Source: Apus apus (taxonomy: Eukaryota > Chordata > Aves > Apodiformes > Apodidae). From it: 64,000 nt of DNA. The number at the start of each line of letters is the position of its first letter. Within the stretch, counting starts at the first letter, position 1. Location of the stretch: NCBI RefSeq assembly GCF_020740795.1, contig NC_067312.1, positions 10,899,460-10,963,459 of the forward strand. Direction: 5' to 3'. A program made the translations under genes and the position numbers. Shown one piece after another: positions 26,906 through 40,284 of the stretch. The notes under the pieces are model-generated. The model made no database searches. It saw nothing but the letters and a program-made list of their open reading frames with translations, and was not told where the DNA came from.

Positions 26906-29900
26906 AATGATTCTCCTGTCCTCAGTGCCTGTACAATAGCACTGGAATTTCACTGCCTTACCTAGACTGCATTTGTTTTTCTTACTGCCTCATCATCTCT
27001 GTGATCCCTAATGCTGCTTTTAGTGGTAGTTTTTCTTAACATTACTGTGAATGTGCACAACTGTTATCTATATTGTGTTGACTAAATAAGTACCTCTCGT
27101 CTCTCACAGTCTCGTGCCTGGTAACACAGCAGAGCAGCTGAAGTCATTATAGCATCAGCCTGTGCCTGCTGATGCTTTGAACTGGTGCCTTCTCCTCAGG
27201 GGTGAGCTTTTTCCATGAGGGCTGGCAAAGGCTCTTTACTGCATCTACTTACGTGTTGGCCAATGTAAATATGCTGGAATGAGGGAGCTGTCATTCCTTT
27301 TAGCGAGGGCGAGTTCCCAGCCTCAGCTGCCTGTCCCAGAGCCACCTCTAGCCCTGTTCCAGCGATGAGGGAGTGGGGTTGGTTTGCTGCAGGGGTGGAC
27401 GTGATGAACAGCTCGGCAGAAGAGCACAGAGCCTTGCAGCCTGGCTTTGACCTGCCAATGTTTCTGGCCGTAGCTGCAGCTCAGCTGCTCTTCAGTTTTT
27501 CCAAAGCTAGTCTTCTGCTGTCCTACTTTTTATAATTCACTCAGAAGTAGGGAATGTTTTTCTGTGCCTAGCACTGTGGAGGAGCAACCTCTCTCTGCCG
27601 CTCCCATCTTGAAGGGAAGCTGTTTTCATACCCCATTTCTTTCCCCAGCCTGCTTCTCCTGCTGTACTGAGCTGTCAGCTCCCTGCCTTTCCGCACGGCC
27701 CTGAGCCCTCTGCCAGACTTTTTTCAGCTATAAATGGATCTGGCCTTTTCCAACCCCCTCTCCCAACACCAAGAGATGTCGCGGGAAATCGGAGCTGGGC
27801 CAGGCTTCCTCTGAAGTAGGAAAACATACGGCCCGACTGCTGGCTGTTCCTAGGTTCTCTGGAAGCATCGTGCCTAGCTTTGGTGGGAGCTGCCTGTGCC
27901 GGGGTGAGGGCTGTGCTGCTGAGCTGCTTGTTTGCACGGAGAGGGGTTATTCCCAGACCTGAAGGCAAAGCTGGGGCAGACCTGTAGGTGCAATCTCCAC
28001 GCCCTACAGACAAAGCGCTGTCTGATCTGAGCGCCGTGTCCCAAGGGAAGGGCAATGTTTTTGTTACTGACTGCATCCTGCTTCCACATCCGTTATTAGG
28101 CACTTAATAAGAAAAGCCTGGCTTTTGTACATAGTGAACAGCCCCTTTTGCCTCCCTTAACTTTGGGATTTGTGGCAGAGATCATGGAATCTTTTAAGCT
28201 GTACTGCATTCCCCTCCCATAAGGGGCAGGGAGGATCAGTATCTTCTCTTTCAGGAGGGAGCTGGGGCCTGAAGTATGCAGACCAAGGTGACTCAGGCAG
28301 TCAGTAGCTGTCCTGAATTTTAAACTGGAGTCTTTTGTGTCATCTGGAGTAAAGTGCCACCCTCCATCAGCCCCGCAGGCATCCAGGCCATTCATTCCAT
28401 GTAAAGTACAGGTCTGTATTTAGAAAACTAATTTGTACTCTCATGTTGAAAAATTGTAGTCTGAAACTCTCCTAGTTTATGTGCTCCATAGAAGCTGCTG
28501 GGCCAGATTCCAGTCTGGTGAACTTTTGCTGGCAGCAGTGAGTTTGAATCCTTTGAGCACAGATCGCAACACCTAGAGCAGCTGCTTCACAGGCTTCCCT
28601 ACCTCCTGGCAATCATCCCTTAAAAACCTTCAGGCTGTGGATAAGAGAACATATAATATTCACTTCAACATACAATATTCAAAAGTTGCAAGCTTGGTTT
28701 ATGGTTGCCTGACATTCTGCCTGCAGTTCTGCTTCTGGTTCAGGTTTTGCTGTGGCAGCAGATGCTGTCTGACACATTTTCCTGTGCAGGATGCCTGGTA
28801 TACTGAGTTTTGTCTATCCAGTGGCTTGGCTGTGTTGCCTGCTGGACAGGTCAGTGGAGCTTCTGACGGGGCAGCACGTGATAGGTGAAGTGCAGATATT
28901 TTCTCTTTTTATGTGAGCTACAAAATGTAAAGTCCTAGACCCAGGGTATTGCAGAGGGGTTATGGTTCACTGCACCCTTCTTTCTAGACTTCTGCTGGGA
29001 TTGCAGGCAATATTTAGCATGAAACAGGTGAGAAATAGATGAAGTGCCTCCTTCAGCCTTCCACACACCATCAAGCTGCTTTGTGGCCAGAATACTTATG
29101 AGGTCTGTTAATAAATGAAATCAAGATATTGTGTGCAGTTTTAGCTGCCTGATGTTCTTTACTGTGCTAAGCTCTGCTGAAGCTGGGGCAGACATCAGAT
29201 CCTGCCAGTTTGCCAGCACATCTTGGAGTGCTTCAGGGTAAACTTGGATGAAAGGAGTTCATTGAGTATTGGTCTCTGTTCTTCTGCTTCTGGAACATGG
29301 AGCCTGGCTGGGGTTTTGTTTTTGATATCTGCTGCTCATCTGAAGCCCACAGTTTCTTCTCCTCCTCTTCCCATTCTTGTGTGTGCTTGTCTGGACTTGG
29401 AAAATTGACTTCCACAATCACATCTCTTGTTCCTGGGGTTGGTATTCACTGAGCATCTTCATAGCCCTTAAGCATTGCCCTGAATTCTGCACTTCCAACT
29501 GCGTCCTCAGTGGACCTGTGGATAGGAGTGTGTATCCATCACCTGGCACTGACAGGTTCTTTCAGGGATCCTTGGCAGAACAATCAAAACACTCTATCAT
29601 AATTACACTTAAAGCTTCATTTTATTAACATGTTTCTGGTACCCTCATAAACATCCAGGATGTCACCCTCATAAAATGGCATGAGTTGTGCTGATCACAT
29701 TGTCACGGGTTGGGAGCAAGGAGCACCAATCACACCATGGCCTCCTCAGGACTTTTCCTGTCTGAACAGTCTCCCCATGGGCAGCTCTTGGGCTGCTATA
29801 ACAAATGTTCTGCTGACATCAGTATCTGTCTGGAACAACCTGTAAAGGCTCCTGTTAAAGGACACTGCCTTAGGATGCTTTCAGCCTCTCTGCTAGTTCA

Positions 29901-30744
29901 ATTGCTGTGCTGAAAACAATGCACTACAGTGGTGGTGTTTCTTGGGCAACTCATTCGTGTTCTCCATAAGAAGAAATTCTTGTTTGCTGGTTTCACAATG
30001 GCTGGTTCAAACTGCACCAGGATACTCCAGGAATGCCAGGGAAAAACACTATTTCAGATGGTGGTGTATGAGTGCAAATTTGATGTGCTGCTAATCTAAT
30101 CCCAGCACTGGTGGGATGGGCAGTGGGTTTGTCCTGCTGCTGTAATGGTTGTGCTACCATATACACAGCATTAAGACTGCCTGTCAAAGCCTGTGGAGTT
30201 TCTGGTACTAGTATCTGCTTGTGCCTGGCCCTTTGCCAGCATGAGTTCAGGTGGAGACCATGAGCAGCAGAGCTCCACAGCTTCTTGCATCAGGCTGTGG
30301 TGAAGTATCCTGAGTATCCCTGGACACTGTGCTTAGAGCATTCCATGTCAAACTCCAGGCTCTGCAGTCCATCAAATCTCTGGTACCTGCAGTGCCTGGG
30401 TCTTGCAGGGATCTCTGTGGAACACGTATTGTGCAACATATCCATCTATGGTTTGGAAGATGGAGTAAAAACTGTAATTTTCTGATTGTGAATTAGTCAG
30501 GCTAGCCAGTTTGAAAGCTGCCTGAAGAATTATCGGTGTATCTTGCAAAACTATTAGCATGATAAAACGGATTCCATGCTGATAAATGCACAGCTTTATA
30601 CATGTAATGGTTGTTTGTGAACAGTTTCTCACTGCCCGTAAGCAGCCCTTTGGAGTCACTGTTCAGCTGCAGACAAAAAGGCAGACCTCATACTGGAAAT
30701 AAAGAATCAATCAAAAAATGCTGATATATATTCTGGTCTACTTA

Positions 30745-31150
30745 GGTATACAGTCATGTTGTGCCTGCACCTTGAATACTACATACAGTCTGGTCACTGT
30801 CTCTCAAGAAGAGTGGCATGGACCTAGACATGATACAGAAAAGGGGAATAAGGATGATTACGGGGCTGGAATAGATTACTGAGGAAGAGATTTTAAACAT
30901 GTAATAGTAGATCATAGTGGGGAAGAGTAAAGCATATATAAAACACTGCACAGTGAGGAGAAGTTGAGTAAGGAATGACCTTTTCTCACAGCGCAGAGGA
31001 AGCACATCCAGCAAGTTATTTATTAGGGTGAAGGTTAAGGAAGTCCTTTTTCAACACAGTTGATTTGCAGAACATGTTGCTACGAGATGGCATAAAGCCT
31101 GAAAATACACACAGATTCCAAAAGGAACCAGACACCTCAATAGCAGAGAC
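30745..31150 (+). repeat. Ancient CR1-like LINE 3' remnant
   Basis: The order of degraded blocks fits the CR1 RT C-terminus: a GCACCTTGAATAC(T) block (LEYC), 'CAGAAAAGGGGAATAAGGATGATTA' type (Q-RGIRMI), 'GTGAGGAGAAGTTGAGTAAGGAATGACC' type, and 'GGGTGAAGGTTAAGGAAGTC'. It is highly diverged. Confidence 0.5.
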
Positions 31151-34058
31151 ACGTTTCAGTGGCTGTTAAGTGGTCAGTGTGCAATCTCCAGCTCTAGAAG
31201 TTCCCTGGGTGCTGCAGGCTATGCAAAGAGTATGGTCTTAGGAGAGATCACTCCATACTCTGTGATATGAACATGCCAGTGCCAAAATGTCAAGGATTAG
31301 ACCAGAGGAGTTACTGGTGTGACTCAGTGTGGTGATTCTTGTTACAAACAAGGGCATGGAAATGAACTGATTTGGTTTTGAGCACTTCTGGTCTAGTGGA
31401 TCTCCTGTGGGAGTTTTGCACCGGTTACCACTGGTTTTCATACATGTTTTATTAGAAAATCTGAAAGCCCTTGCAGGAGGAAGGGAGTGGTGCAGGCATA
31501 GCCCACCAGGTCAGGGTGCCAGACACTGTGGTGGTTGCAGAGAGCCTGCCATCTCCATGACTGCTGCCCAGGCTGCCAGGCACGATGCCTGGCATCAGCT
31601 GCCTAGTCCTTGCTTTGCTCCCCCTTGGCTTCTGATCAGGATCTGGTTTATGTCCTGATGGAACAAAATCTGGATCCTTAGGGCCTCTTCTTCGTATAAC
31701 TGTGGGTGTTCTTGTTATCCATCCAAATGTCTCGTCCTACAGTGAGGGGAAGAAGCAGGCTATTGAGAATTCTGTTATGAATTCCTCTATCCTTTCCAAG
31801 TCCTATGTTGCAATTTCCTTCACAGTCTAAGTAGCAAAATGTCTCCAGTTTCCTTCCATGGAGAAGTCGAAAAGGCTGGAACTGCACTGCCTTGAGAAGT
31901 CTGTTTCCTGATGATGGAGTATGCTCATTCTAGGGGCAATAGCAGAGCCACTGTTACTTGCCACTCACCCCATTGAAAAACTTACCAAAGCAATATTGGG
32001 TTTGGGTTTTGTTTTTTTTATTGGAAGCTGGCTGAGGCTGTAGCAAAAGCAACCAGACAGTAATGGGCATAGGATTTTTGTCTGCCATTCAGCTTGCTGA
32101 AGGGGCATTCTTAACTGCTTAGGCCTAAGCCTGGTTATCACAGTGAGATTTCGGGAACAACAGACACAGAATCTAGTCAATTTTACCTCTACCTCGCTCC
32201 TTGAACCCAAATCTATACACTTACAGGCTCTAATGTTTGTGGCCTCTTTCAGTGGGATGGATAAAGAGTTTAAAGCCCCTGTTATGCTGCCCAGTTCCCT
32301 GTTCCCCGCGGTGGGAAAAAAAAGAGTCTCCTGGCAGGCTCAAGCTGTTTTTAAACGAGACATAATGCCCGAGGTGCCTGTCTGCCAGAGCCTCCAGCCT
32401 GTACACCGAGTCCCTTTTTTAGCACGCCTCTCCACACGACTATATCTGGCTCCAGTTCCTTGCTCTGGGAACGTGACCTCATCGTTGTTTTGGTATTTCC
32501 AGTGATTCAGCCTGGTCCGGGGCAGGGAGGAGTCCATTCCTGGTGCAGGCTGACAGGGTGTTTGTGCGTTGCTGGAATTCCAGAGCGTGCAGCCCCAGCC
32601 CTTCCGCTGCCTTGACAGCTCGGCGGAGGCAGGGCTGGTGCATTGCATTCCTGCCTGGCAGATGGCCTGGATGTAGCTGGTAGAGGGACTGAAGCTCCTG
32701 CTTTTGGGGGTAGCAGGGATCCCTGTCTTTGCAGCATACCTGCTGTGGTAAAGGGTGAAGAAAGCTACATGCCATAATTCTTATGCCTGGGAAAGCTGAG
32801 AGAAATCTCTGCTTTATGGGTGGAAGAAGAGTCCTGTGGAATGATCATTGCTGTTTACTGGCTGCCAGCATCCCATAATGAAGTTAACTTTGCAACATCT
32901 GCAGCAGCTTGGTAAGTGTTAGGATCCTTATTTCAGAGAGTGGGGAAGCTGAGGCACTGAACAGGGAGGTGTTCTGCTTGAGGTTTTATGCATCTGAGCT
33001 GGAGAAGTCAACTCCTGTGAAGTCATGCTTGACTGTGCCTGTTCCTTTCCTGTAACTGTGGGAATTCCTCCAGTGAATGGTCAACATGGGCCGTGGGTCA
33101 GGCTGAGGTGGAGCAGTGCTTGCAGGGAAGAGCAACTCCCAGAGTGAGTTGAGGCCAGGCTGTACAGATGCTAATCCCCATTTTCTGTGGGTATCACTTT
33201 CGCCCATCTCTCCAGGTGTGCTCAGAAATCACAGGGAAGAGCTTGTAGAGAGGGTACCTCAGCCAAGGCCCATGCTTATGCCTCTGGAAGGCTGTGGATG
33301 CTGCAGAGCTATCACTTTTCTGTACCTTGGCAGTATTTCTGTTGCTACAGATGTGGTGAGCCTGATTGCAGCCTTGATCTAAACACTCTCAGCTGCCTCG
33401 TTTGGGCCTAGGTCATTGAGAATGGTTTTTAAGCCCTCTGGGTTCATCTGGTGGTTAGCCATTCCCTGGCTAAGACCAGTGTGGCTGCAGAAGCAACTTG
33501 ATAGAAGATACAGCTTCAGTGTTTTCTTAATTGGTAGCAAACCAGCCTATCAGTGTCACCCCAGGACAGACATTTTGTCACTACATGGGAATAAGTCATG
33601 ACAGCTCATCATGCTTGGAGAAGCAGCTCCCTGTGTGGAGCCCTCTTGCCCATGTTGATGGATACTTGGTAATGAAGTCATAGCTATATTTTTTCTCAGA
33701 CAGACCTGGGGAGCTGCACCTGGTACCAGATTCACTGTTGTTACATTGGGAAGTTTCCCCTTTTTTTAATGCAAGGATGGCTCAATGCCAGGAGAATTAT
33801 CTCATTCCAACATCGGCTGGGCTGTGGTGGAGAATCTCTGGACCATGAAGGGGGAGAGCATAAAGCACCTCCCTCATTGCAGACCCTCTAAGGAAAGGAT
33901 ATAATGTTCTGGGTCAGGGATTTTTAACTCTGATGACCTTGCTTTCCTGGTTGTGTGAAGGGGTAGTGGCTGTAGTAGCAGTTTGCTGGAGAGAGGAGAC
34001 AACAGATAATACAACCTGGCTACTCTCATCAACAGGGAGCATTTCAGGCTGGCTTAAT

Positions 34059-34142
34059 CACAGAATCATAGAATGGTTTGGGTTGGAAGTGACCTCAGAG
34101 ATCACCTAGTTCCAACTCCCCTGCATGGGCAGGGACCCTAAT
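34059..34142 (-). repeat. Short CR1 LINE 3' terminus
   Basis: CACAGAATCATAGAATGGTT followed by GGGTTGGAAGTGACCTCAGA and TAGTTCCAACTCCCCTGCAT is the reverse complement of the CR1 3' tail. Only about 85 bp is recognisable. Confidence 0.93.
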
Positions 34143-34879
34143 GCCTGGCTGGCTTCACCCCTGTGGTAGGTATCACCAGGACATACACGTGTTACTTTGG
34201 GGTCCCTGTGTTCTTCTTGAAGCTAGTTTTGTTTGGTTGGTTGTTTGTTTTTTTTTAATTGCACTCACTGATGCAACTAGCCTATGTCAACTATTTTCAA
34301 AATTTGCTCTTGAGACTAGACAATATTTTTCCAAATGAGGTCCCACCAGCCTTGACAGAAAAGACTTCAGTTGATACATGAACTCCCTGTTCTTTGTCAC
34401 CAGTCCCTGGCATGAGCTATATGACCCCCTGGCACCAGGCCTACTGAAAATAGGCTATGCTCGCCTTGGTATGCATCCTGAAACAGCTCCTTCTCAGCCT
34501 CTTGCTGAGGTCTCTCAGTACTTGTTTAATGGGCAGTGGCTGAAACCTTGAAGACCCCTTTACTGGTGGTTCCAGTTGTGGGGAGGCAAAGCCCCCAAAC
34601 CGTTAGACACATTGCTTCTTTGCCGAGCTAGTCCCTATCCCCCATCTTCTGTATTTGTTGTAAATACAGTTGCAGTACCACTTGTAAGTGATTCTAACAT
34701 GGCAGGGAAAGACAAATCCTAGCAGGGGGTGCTGAAGGCAGTGAACTGGAGAGAGACGGTAGGTCTCAAAAGATGCGGAGGCTCTGAGCATGGGGAGAGG
34801 GCCTGGACAAGAGGACTGGGATCCTGCACCATGAGCTGGTCACACAGATGGATGGAGCAATGCTCTGATGAGCCTTTCC

Positions 34880-35640
34880 CCCAGCCCTGCTGGGCTGCTG
34901 TTGCAGTGCCCCCGGGGAAGGTGTGCGGCTGGGACTGTCCCGTGCGGGGTGTAGGATGGAAAACCGCACAGGTCTGTATTCCCTCTAGCAGGTGCTGCGC
35001 ATGGAGCTGTGGGTGCTGCTGGAGGGTGTGGAGCCGGGGGGGTGTCTCCCTTGGCTCGTGGTCACTTCACCCCCCGGCCCCCCCCGGCAGGCAGCTGCCC
35101 TCCCACCCCCTCCCAGCCTGAGCAGGCGGGCAGGGGAGCCAGCCCGCACAGCCCCAGCACCCTGGCTCCTCTCTGAGCGTGCTGTAAACGCCTCTGTGTA
35201 ACACGAGCTGCATTTCTGCCATAGCCCCCTCCGCAGCGCATCTGTATTGGCGCTGGGGCTTGCGTTAGCGACCTGGCCCTTGCACCGCCGCCAGCCCGCA
35301 GCCCTCGCCTCCCTCTTGCCGCCCACATGCTCCCCGAGCGAGGCCAGCACCCTGGCACCGCCGTGCCCGAGGAGAGGCAGGTGACTGGCAGCGGGAGGGA
35401 TCCCTGAGCCAGCTCCCGCCGGGAAGAAGTGCCTTGTCATGTTGCCTGCCTCCCGCCCGCCATCCCGCAGCGCCGCGGCTCCCGCAGCACGGCTCGCTGA
35501 TCCCTGAGCCGGCACGGGGACGAGCTGGGTTTGCTTGGGATTATCGCTGCCTCGGCAATGCTCTCTTCTTCCTGCTGCGGTCAGCCGAGCCCCTGATCTA
35601 CGGAGATTGTATCTGGCAAGGTAGGAGCTGACCCCTTCCC
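34880..35640. promoter_or_regulatory. Large CpG island, probable promoter with first exon
   Basis: About 0.75 kb, the GC- and CpG-richest segment of the window, with several CCCC/GGGG runs. It ends at a good donor context, GGCAAG|GTAGGAG (donor at 35621), suggesting a plus-strand non-coding first exon ending at 35620. By synteny with human 9p13 (ATP8B5P followed by RUSC2, same direction) it may be a RUSC2 promoter; this is inference. Confidence 0.55.
35440..35620 (+). other. Candidate 5' non-coding exon
   Basis: The right edge is defined by the donor at 35621; the left edge is unknown and set arbitrarily inside the CpG island. The last part contains an ATG at 35557 opening a short upstream frame (MLSSSCCGQPSP then stop), consistent with 5' UTR rather than coding sequence. 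An internal AG at about 35583 could act as an alternative acceptor. Confidence 0.35.
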
Positions 35641-35708
35641 GTTGTTTCGCTAAAAAGTGGCGTGGCCGGTCCTGCCCCTGCGTGGGGAGCATGCTTCAAT
35701 TAGTCGCG

Positions 35709-35721
35709 CGTGTGTGTGTGT
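35709..35721 (+). repeat. Short (TG)n microsatellite
   Basis: About six or seven GT/TG units just downstream of the CpG island. Confidence 0.8.
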
Positions 35722-36142
35722 GGTTTTATTTGGCATTGTTCTGGAGCTCTGATGAACAGTCAGTACGCTGCTCAGGATGTACCCTCTATTAACATGGAAA
35801 GAAAAGGTACATATCCATTTCCTGTTTACCGACCCGCTGGAAAATCAAACCGTGGCTCCTTTTCTGCTCCAGGATGGTGTGCTGGTGCTCCAGAGCCTGC
35901 CTTCTCTGTGCTCATGCAGCATCCTTGTGCATTTTCTGCAGGTCGTGTCTGCTGTTTTTCCAGGAGACATGAAAGTACAGAGCAGGCTGAATGTGTCGTG
36001 GGAGAAGGGAGGAGGCAGAAGAAGCTCAACTTAGACAAAATTCAAGGAAGTTCAATGTTTATGGAAGTGGCTTTAGAGAAGTTATTTTTACCCCAGAAAA
36101 TTAGACAGCAAGAGTCTTCTTTCTCTGGATGGTCTCAAAAGG

Positions 36143-36227
36143 GTAGTTTGGCTGTTTTTTTTGTTGGTGGGTGTTTTTTTGTTTGTTTGTTTTTAGTTTT
36201 GGTTGGTTGGGTGTGGGGTTTTTTTCC
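36143..36227 (+). repeat. T/G-rich low-complexity tract
   Basis: TTTG, GGTTGG and GGGTTT runs on the plus strand, of the same type as the tracts near 11.1, 14.1 and 24.1 kb. Confidence 0.9.
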
Positions 36228-36229
36228 TG

Positions 36230-39200
36230 CATTGCCTTAGGGCAAGCTGTTTTGATATGGAAAGGCCTGAGGCTGCTGTTGTCCCTCGGGGTGAAGGGGA
36301 GTCATTCTTGTTAGCCTGGTGCCTGCTTTCCAGCAAACCTCTCCCTGGCATTTAGTTCTTCACCTTCCTCCACTGCTGCACACCTTTACTGGGGCTGTGC
36401 AGGGCAAAGAGGTGATGACCAAGAAACCCTGCTGTACTTCCCTGCAGTAGCCAAGGATGGATTGAAACAGGAGAGCAGCAGCATCTTCTCCTGGCCTAGC
36501 TGGTGTTTAAGCACAGCTGTTCCCTTTTTAGTCCACGGAAGCTGGGGTGTTTCTGCCCCTGTACATACAGCCATTCATCCTGCCCAAGCCTGCTGTTCCT
36601 GGGCTTCTGTCCTATCTGGATGAGAGGCTCCTTAACAGGACAGACAAGGCTATCAGGCCTTCTGCAGGTGTTGGTTTACATCTGAGGACTAGCCCAAAGA
36701 TCAAGCCATGTTTTAGGGCCCCCCTATGTCCCTAGTTGCTAAGCTGTGAGGAGGGAAGGGGGTCCTCTAGCTTTCCCTCCTCAGCATACCCTGCTGAGCT
36801 CCAATGGCTGTATAAATAGTGCCCACAGTATACTATTTTGGTGACAAGCTCTTCCCAGGATTCATCCAAAGAGTTATGTGAGCAAGTGTTAAAAATAACA
36901 CCAAATGCTGGCATACTTTCAGCCAAAGTGTTGGGAATCTTCCATGGAGAGCAGCCTTGGACCCTTGGGAGGGGCAGCAGGAGGGAGTCCAGCAGGGCAC
37001 TCCATGTTTTCCTCTTCTTGCTGCTCTGCTGACCACAGAGGATAATGACCCTCATGTACAGCAGATGTGCTGATCAGCAGGAGGATGTGAAACTTTAACT
37101 TGTAATGGGGTTATTTGCCAGTGAGCTTCCCCTGTGTGTTCTGAGTGTTATCGCTAGGTCTAAGGACAGGTACAGGAAATTCCTGGAGGGGTTAACCTGG
37201 GCTTTAATCTAGGCTGCTGCCAGGTCCCTGCCAGTGGCCAGAGCTAGCTGCTTCACTAAAATGTCTTGAGCTATAGCAATGACACATGCAGGGATTCTGG
37301 CCCTGGACTGGGTTTATCTTGAGAACTGGTAGCTGGAGATTAGTTTAATTGTGGGAGGCATATTAAATCTATATGCTGAATTAACAGCCATAGCTCTGGA
37401 AATTCTTACTATCTATATAAACAGAAAAGGAATTTAAAAATTCTGCTCTTTTCATGGTGTGGTTGGTGCCTATAGCTGAAAACTGGACCACACTGCAGAG
37501 ACTGCTGGGGAGCTGTTCTCCTTGTACTGTGCAGACAGTGCAGGGGCCACCATCCCACCTAGGAGCTGGAAGCTGCTGGTTTTTTCCCTCAGGCTGGGTT
37601 TTATCTGTTATTGATCAAGTCCTGTGCTAGGTATGCAGCTGCTCACATTCTGCTGCAGCATCAGCCCTGCTGTGTGCTGGAAAACAGGAGACCCCACTGA
37701 AACGCAGCAGAACCCACTGAGTATTCACTTGTATTCAGTCCATGGAGTCCAGAGGTCACAGGAATGCTTCTTGGAGGGCTCATGCTCCAAGAATCCCCAT
37801 GTGAAGACAGAGGTGCTCTCCCTTGCAGATAGATGATGTGGCTCCACTTTGCCTGGTCTAATATGGGACACAGGAGAAGTGTCTTCTTCTGGAAGTGCGG
37901 TCCCCATTGCTATTACATAGTTTAATACATGGAACCTTGAATACAGAAGATTGAAAGAGCCAAGATGTCTTCTGGCTGCAAGCTTGGTTGCAGTGCTTGT
38001 GCTTACCAATTTGGTCTGAGTTGAAAGCAGCAGTGTCACAGGGCAGGGAGACCACACTTCTATTTCAAATGGTGGGGTTTAGGACTACACATTAATCCCT
38101 TTATATAGCTCCTTGGCTTCATATTTGCGTCCCCACTTACATCTGTGCTAGTTTTTGGCTTTGCAGAGGAAGGGTCAGATGCTTCTGCAATCTCCAAGTA
38201 TGTTACTTTCAGAAGGGCTGGATTTTAAACTGATAGAGAAAAATGCTGTGAAAGCAGCAGGCATGCAAAAATTGCTAAAAAGGTCACAAGTGCTGTTTGG
38301 TGCTCCATGCTTCACGTCTTCTGATATGGGATTACTAACTGGCAGATATTCCTAGGGTTGGCCGCAGTAGAACATCATGACTGAGAGTTTTCTGCTGTTG
38401 CACTGAGAATGGGTGAGAACAGAGCAGCCACTCGTCTTCTGGCTTGGATTGTTGTATGTCCCATGCTCAGCCCTTGCTAGCCCTCCTCCCCATCTCACTG
38501 TTTAGCTGGTCTTCTCTTTTCCTTGCTGTGTGTTGAGAGGCACATGCTGGGTTTGTGCACAGGATGGAGTGCTTGCTTAAGTGTGTATAGAAAGCACAGA
38601 CTTCAGATGGAAATACATCATGGAGATGAAAAGTATTTTTCTGTTTTTCCAGGAACATGCTCTGGGCAATCAGTCCTTCATCAGGGGCTTCCTGCTCGCT
38701 CCTCCTGTTCCTCTCCCATGTCCAACCAACAAAGGAGGTCTCTGAGTCATGGTTGTTGCTGCTTGTTATTATATCATTGTATCATCTGGCACTACAGAGC
38801 TCCTGAGGGCTCTTTTGGGGCTCTTTCTACCCTGACATGCTCTTGTTCCCCTGACTGGAATGTGTCCGGCATGCATGAGGACACATGACCTTGTTTGTTG
38901 TCTTCAAACACCTCCTTGCTTCATGTTCCTCATTTTTTCTCTGTGGTGCCAGAGCCCCACACCACAGTTTCCAGCAGTTCCTGAAGTGCTGAAATACCTC
39001 TGTGAGCTGTGTGCCCCAGATTTTTTCTGCTCCTTGTGAGGCTGAGCCCAGTTTCATTCTTTTCAACTCCATCTAACACTAAGTGTTTGTCAGGCATCTC
39101 CTAAGACCTGCTTTGCCTTCGTAGCATGCCTCGTCTCTGGTGCCAGGTTGTGGGCATGCTGTGAGCCTGAGCTTTGCCTCTACCAGCTTTGGCTTTCTGT

Positions 39201-40280
39201 TTTAAAGAACATGGTGGGATTTCCTCCCACGCATGGATCCCCTTCATCCATATAGGATTTCCTTTGCTGTGGGTCTTTCTCCAACATGAGCAAAATTGCT
39301 GCACGCACTGGGCAGGCACGTACTTCCCAGTTCTGGCCCTTTGTGCCTGCCTGCCTATGGAATGGCTGCCTGGTGGCTGAATGTGTCTTCTGGAGGAGGT
39401 AGACCTTGCACAACTGGCTGCATGGCAGCTATGTGCTGCAGATTAGACTCTGTGCCAATTAAATGTACACCAGTAAGTACATACAGCCAAAAGATTGATC
39501 ATGGGCTGACCTGTTGCAGAGACACCCAGTACAGCTTGCTGTATTGGGTGGGTTGTAATAGCCAAAGAGAAACTTAGGAAGGTTCCCAGCTGTGTTGAAG
39601 GATCACCTTCAGCAAGACCAAATTAATGACAAAAAAACCCTTCACTGTGGAGAGTGAAAGGAGGATGAATACACTGGCTGAAAGCTCATGCTAGACATAC
39701 TCCATTTAGAAAAAAACAAACACAACACCCTTGAGTATGTTTTAAACAGCCAGGTGGATTAGCTACTGGATCAGCTATCATGGGGTGCTTTTCCACTGTC
39801 TTCACCTGTAGGTTTGCTGTGTTGTTATGTTTCCCCAGGTATTGTCACAGAATAAACTGCCCTAGGTTTTTAACCCTGCATTAAAGGCTTCCCGCTCCTC
39901 TGAGTCAAACAGAAATCATACAAGAATGAGACCTCCAGCAGCCATGTAATTGCATCCTGACTGCTGTGCCTGTTTGGTCATGTAATGGATGGCTAGTTTA
40001 ATCTGTTACACCTGATGTCTAACCTAAACTTCCCTGGCTGCCCCTCAGGCAGCCTATTCCTGTTACAGAGGATATGGAGAACAGCTTATTGACTTGCTCT
40101 TGGCAGCAGCCTCTTAGACATTTCAGAACTGCTTTCATGTACCCCTGAGTTTCCTACAGAGAACTAACCTCCTTTCTTTGCAGTTCTCTCCTGTCTGTTT
40201 TTCCTTGCCCTCTTTGAACTCTCACCAATTTGGCTATATAGGAGATGTTCATGAGGCATGTGCCAGGGCTGGGCAGAGTG
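36230..40280. other. Non-coding stretch, nothing recognised
   Basis: About 4 kb of mixed-composition sequence without a recognisable exon, repeat family or RNA gene. Open frames stay below about 125 codons and lack domain signatures. Confidence 0.55.
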
Positions 40281-40284
40281 GAAG

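Larger units (their letters stand above)
25925..34055. other. Non-coding stretch, no gene recognised
   Basis: About 8 kb. It holds a T/G repeat at 26841-26905, a moderately CpG-containing patch at 27690-28050 and an old CR1 remnant at 30745-31150. Longest open frames (up to 142 codons, minus strand near 27.9 kb) show no known domain. If the next gene is RUSC2, this is upstream or first-intron sequence. Confidence 0.55.

Noticed and set aside
27675..28103. 142-codon minus-strand frame in a mildly CpG-rich patch
   Set aside because: No recognisable protein features; GC content alone can account for it.
34060..34390. Extending the CR1 terminus at 34.06 kb through to 34.39 kb
   Set aside because: Only the first 85 bp match the CR1 tail; the following sequence does not continue into the RT region.
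34985..35692. 235-codon minus-strand open frame, the longest in the window
   Set aside because: It lies wholly in the CpG island, is rich in Arg/Ala/Gly/Pro with no domain-like pattern, and stop codons are rare in such GC-rich DNA. No splice or initiation evidence supports it.
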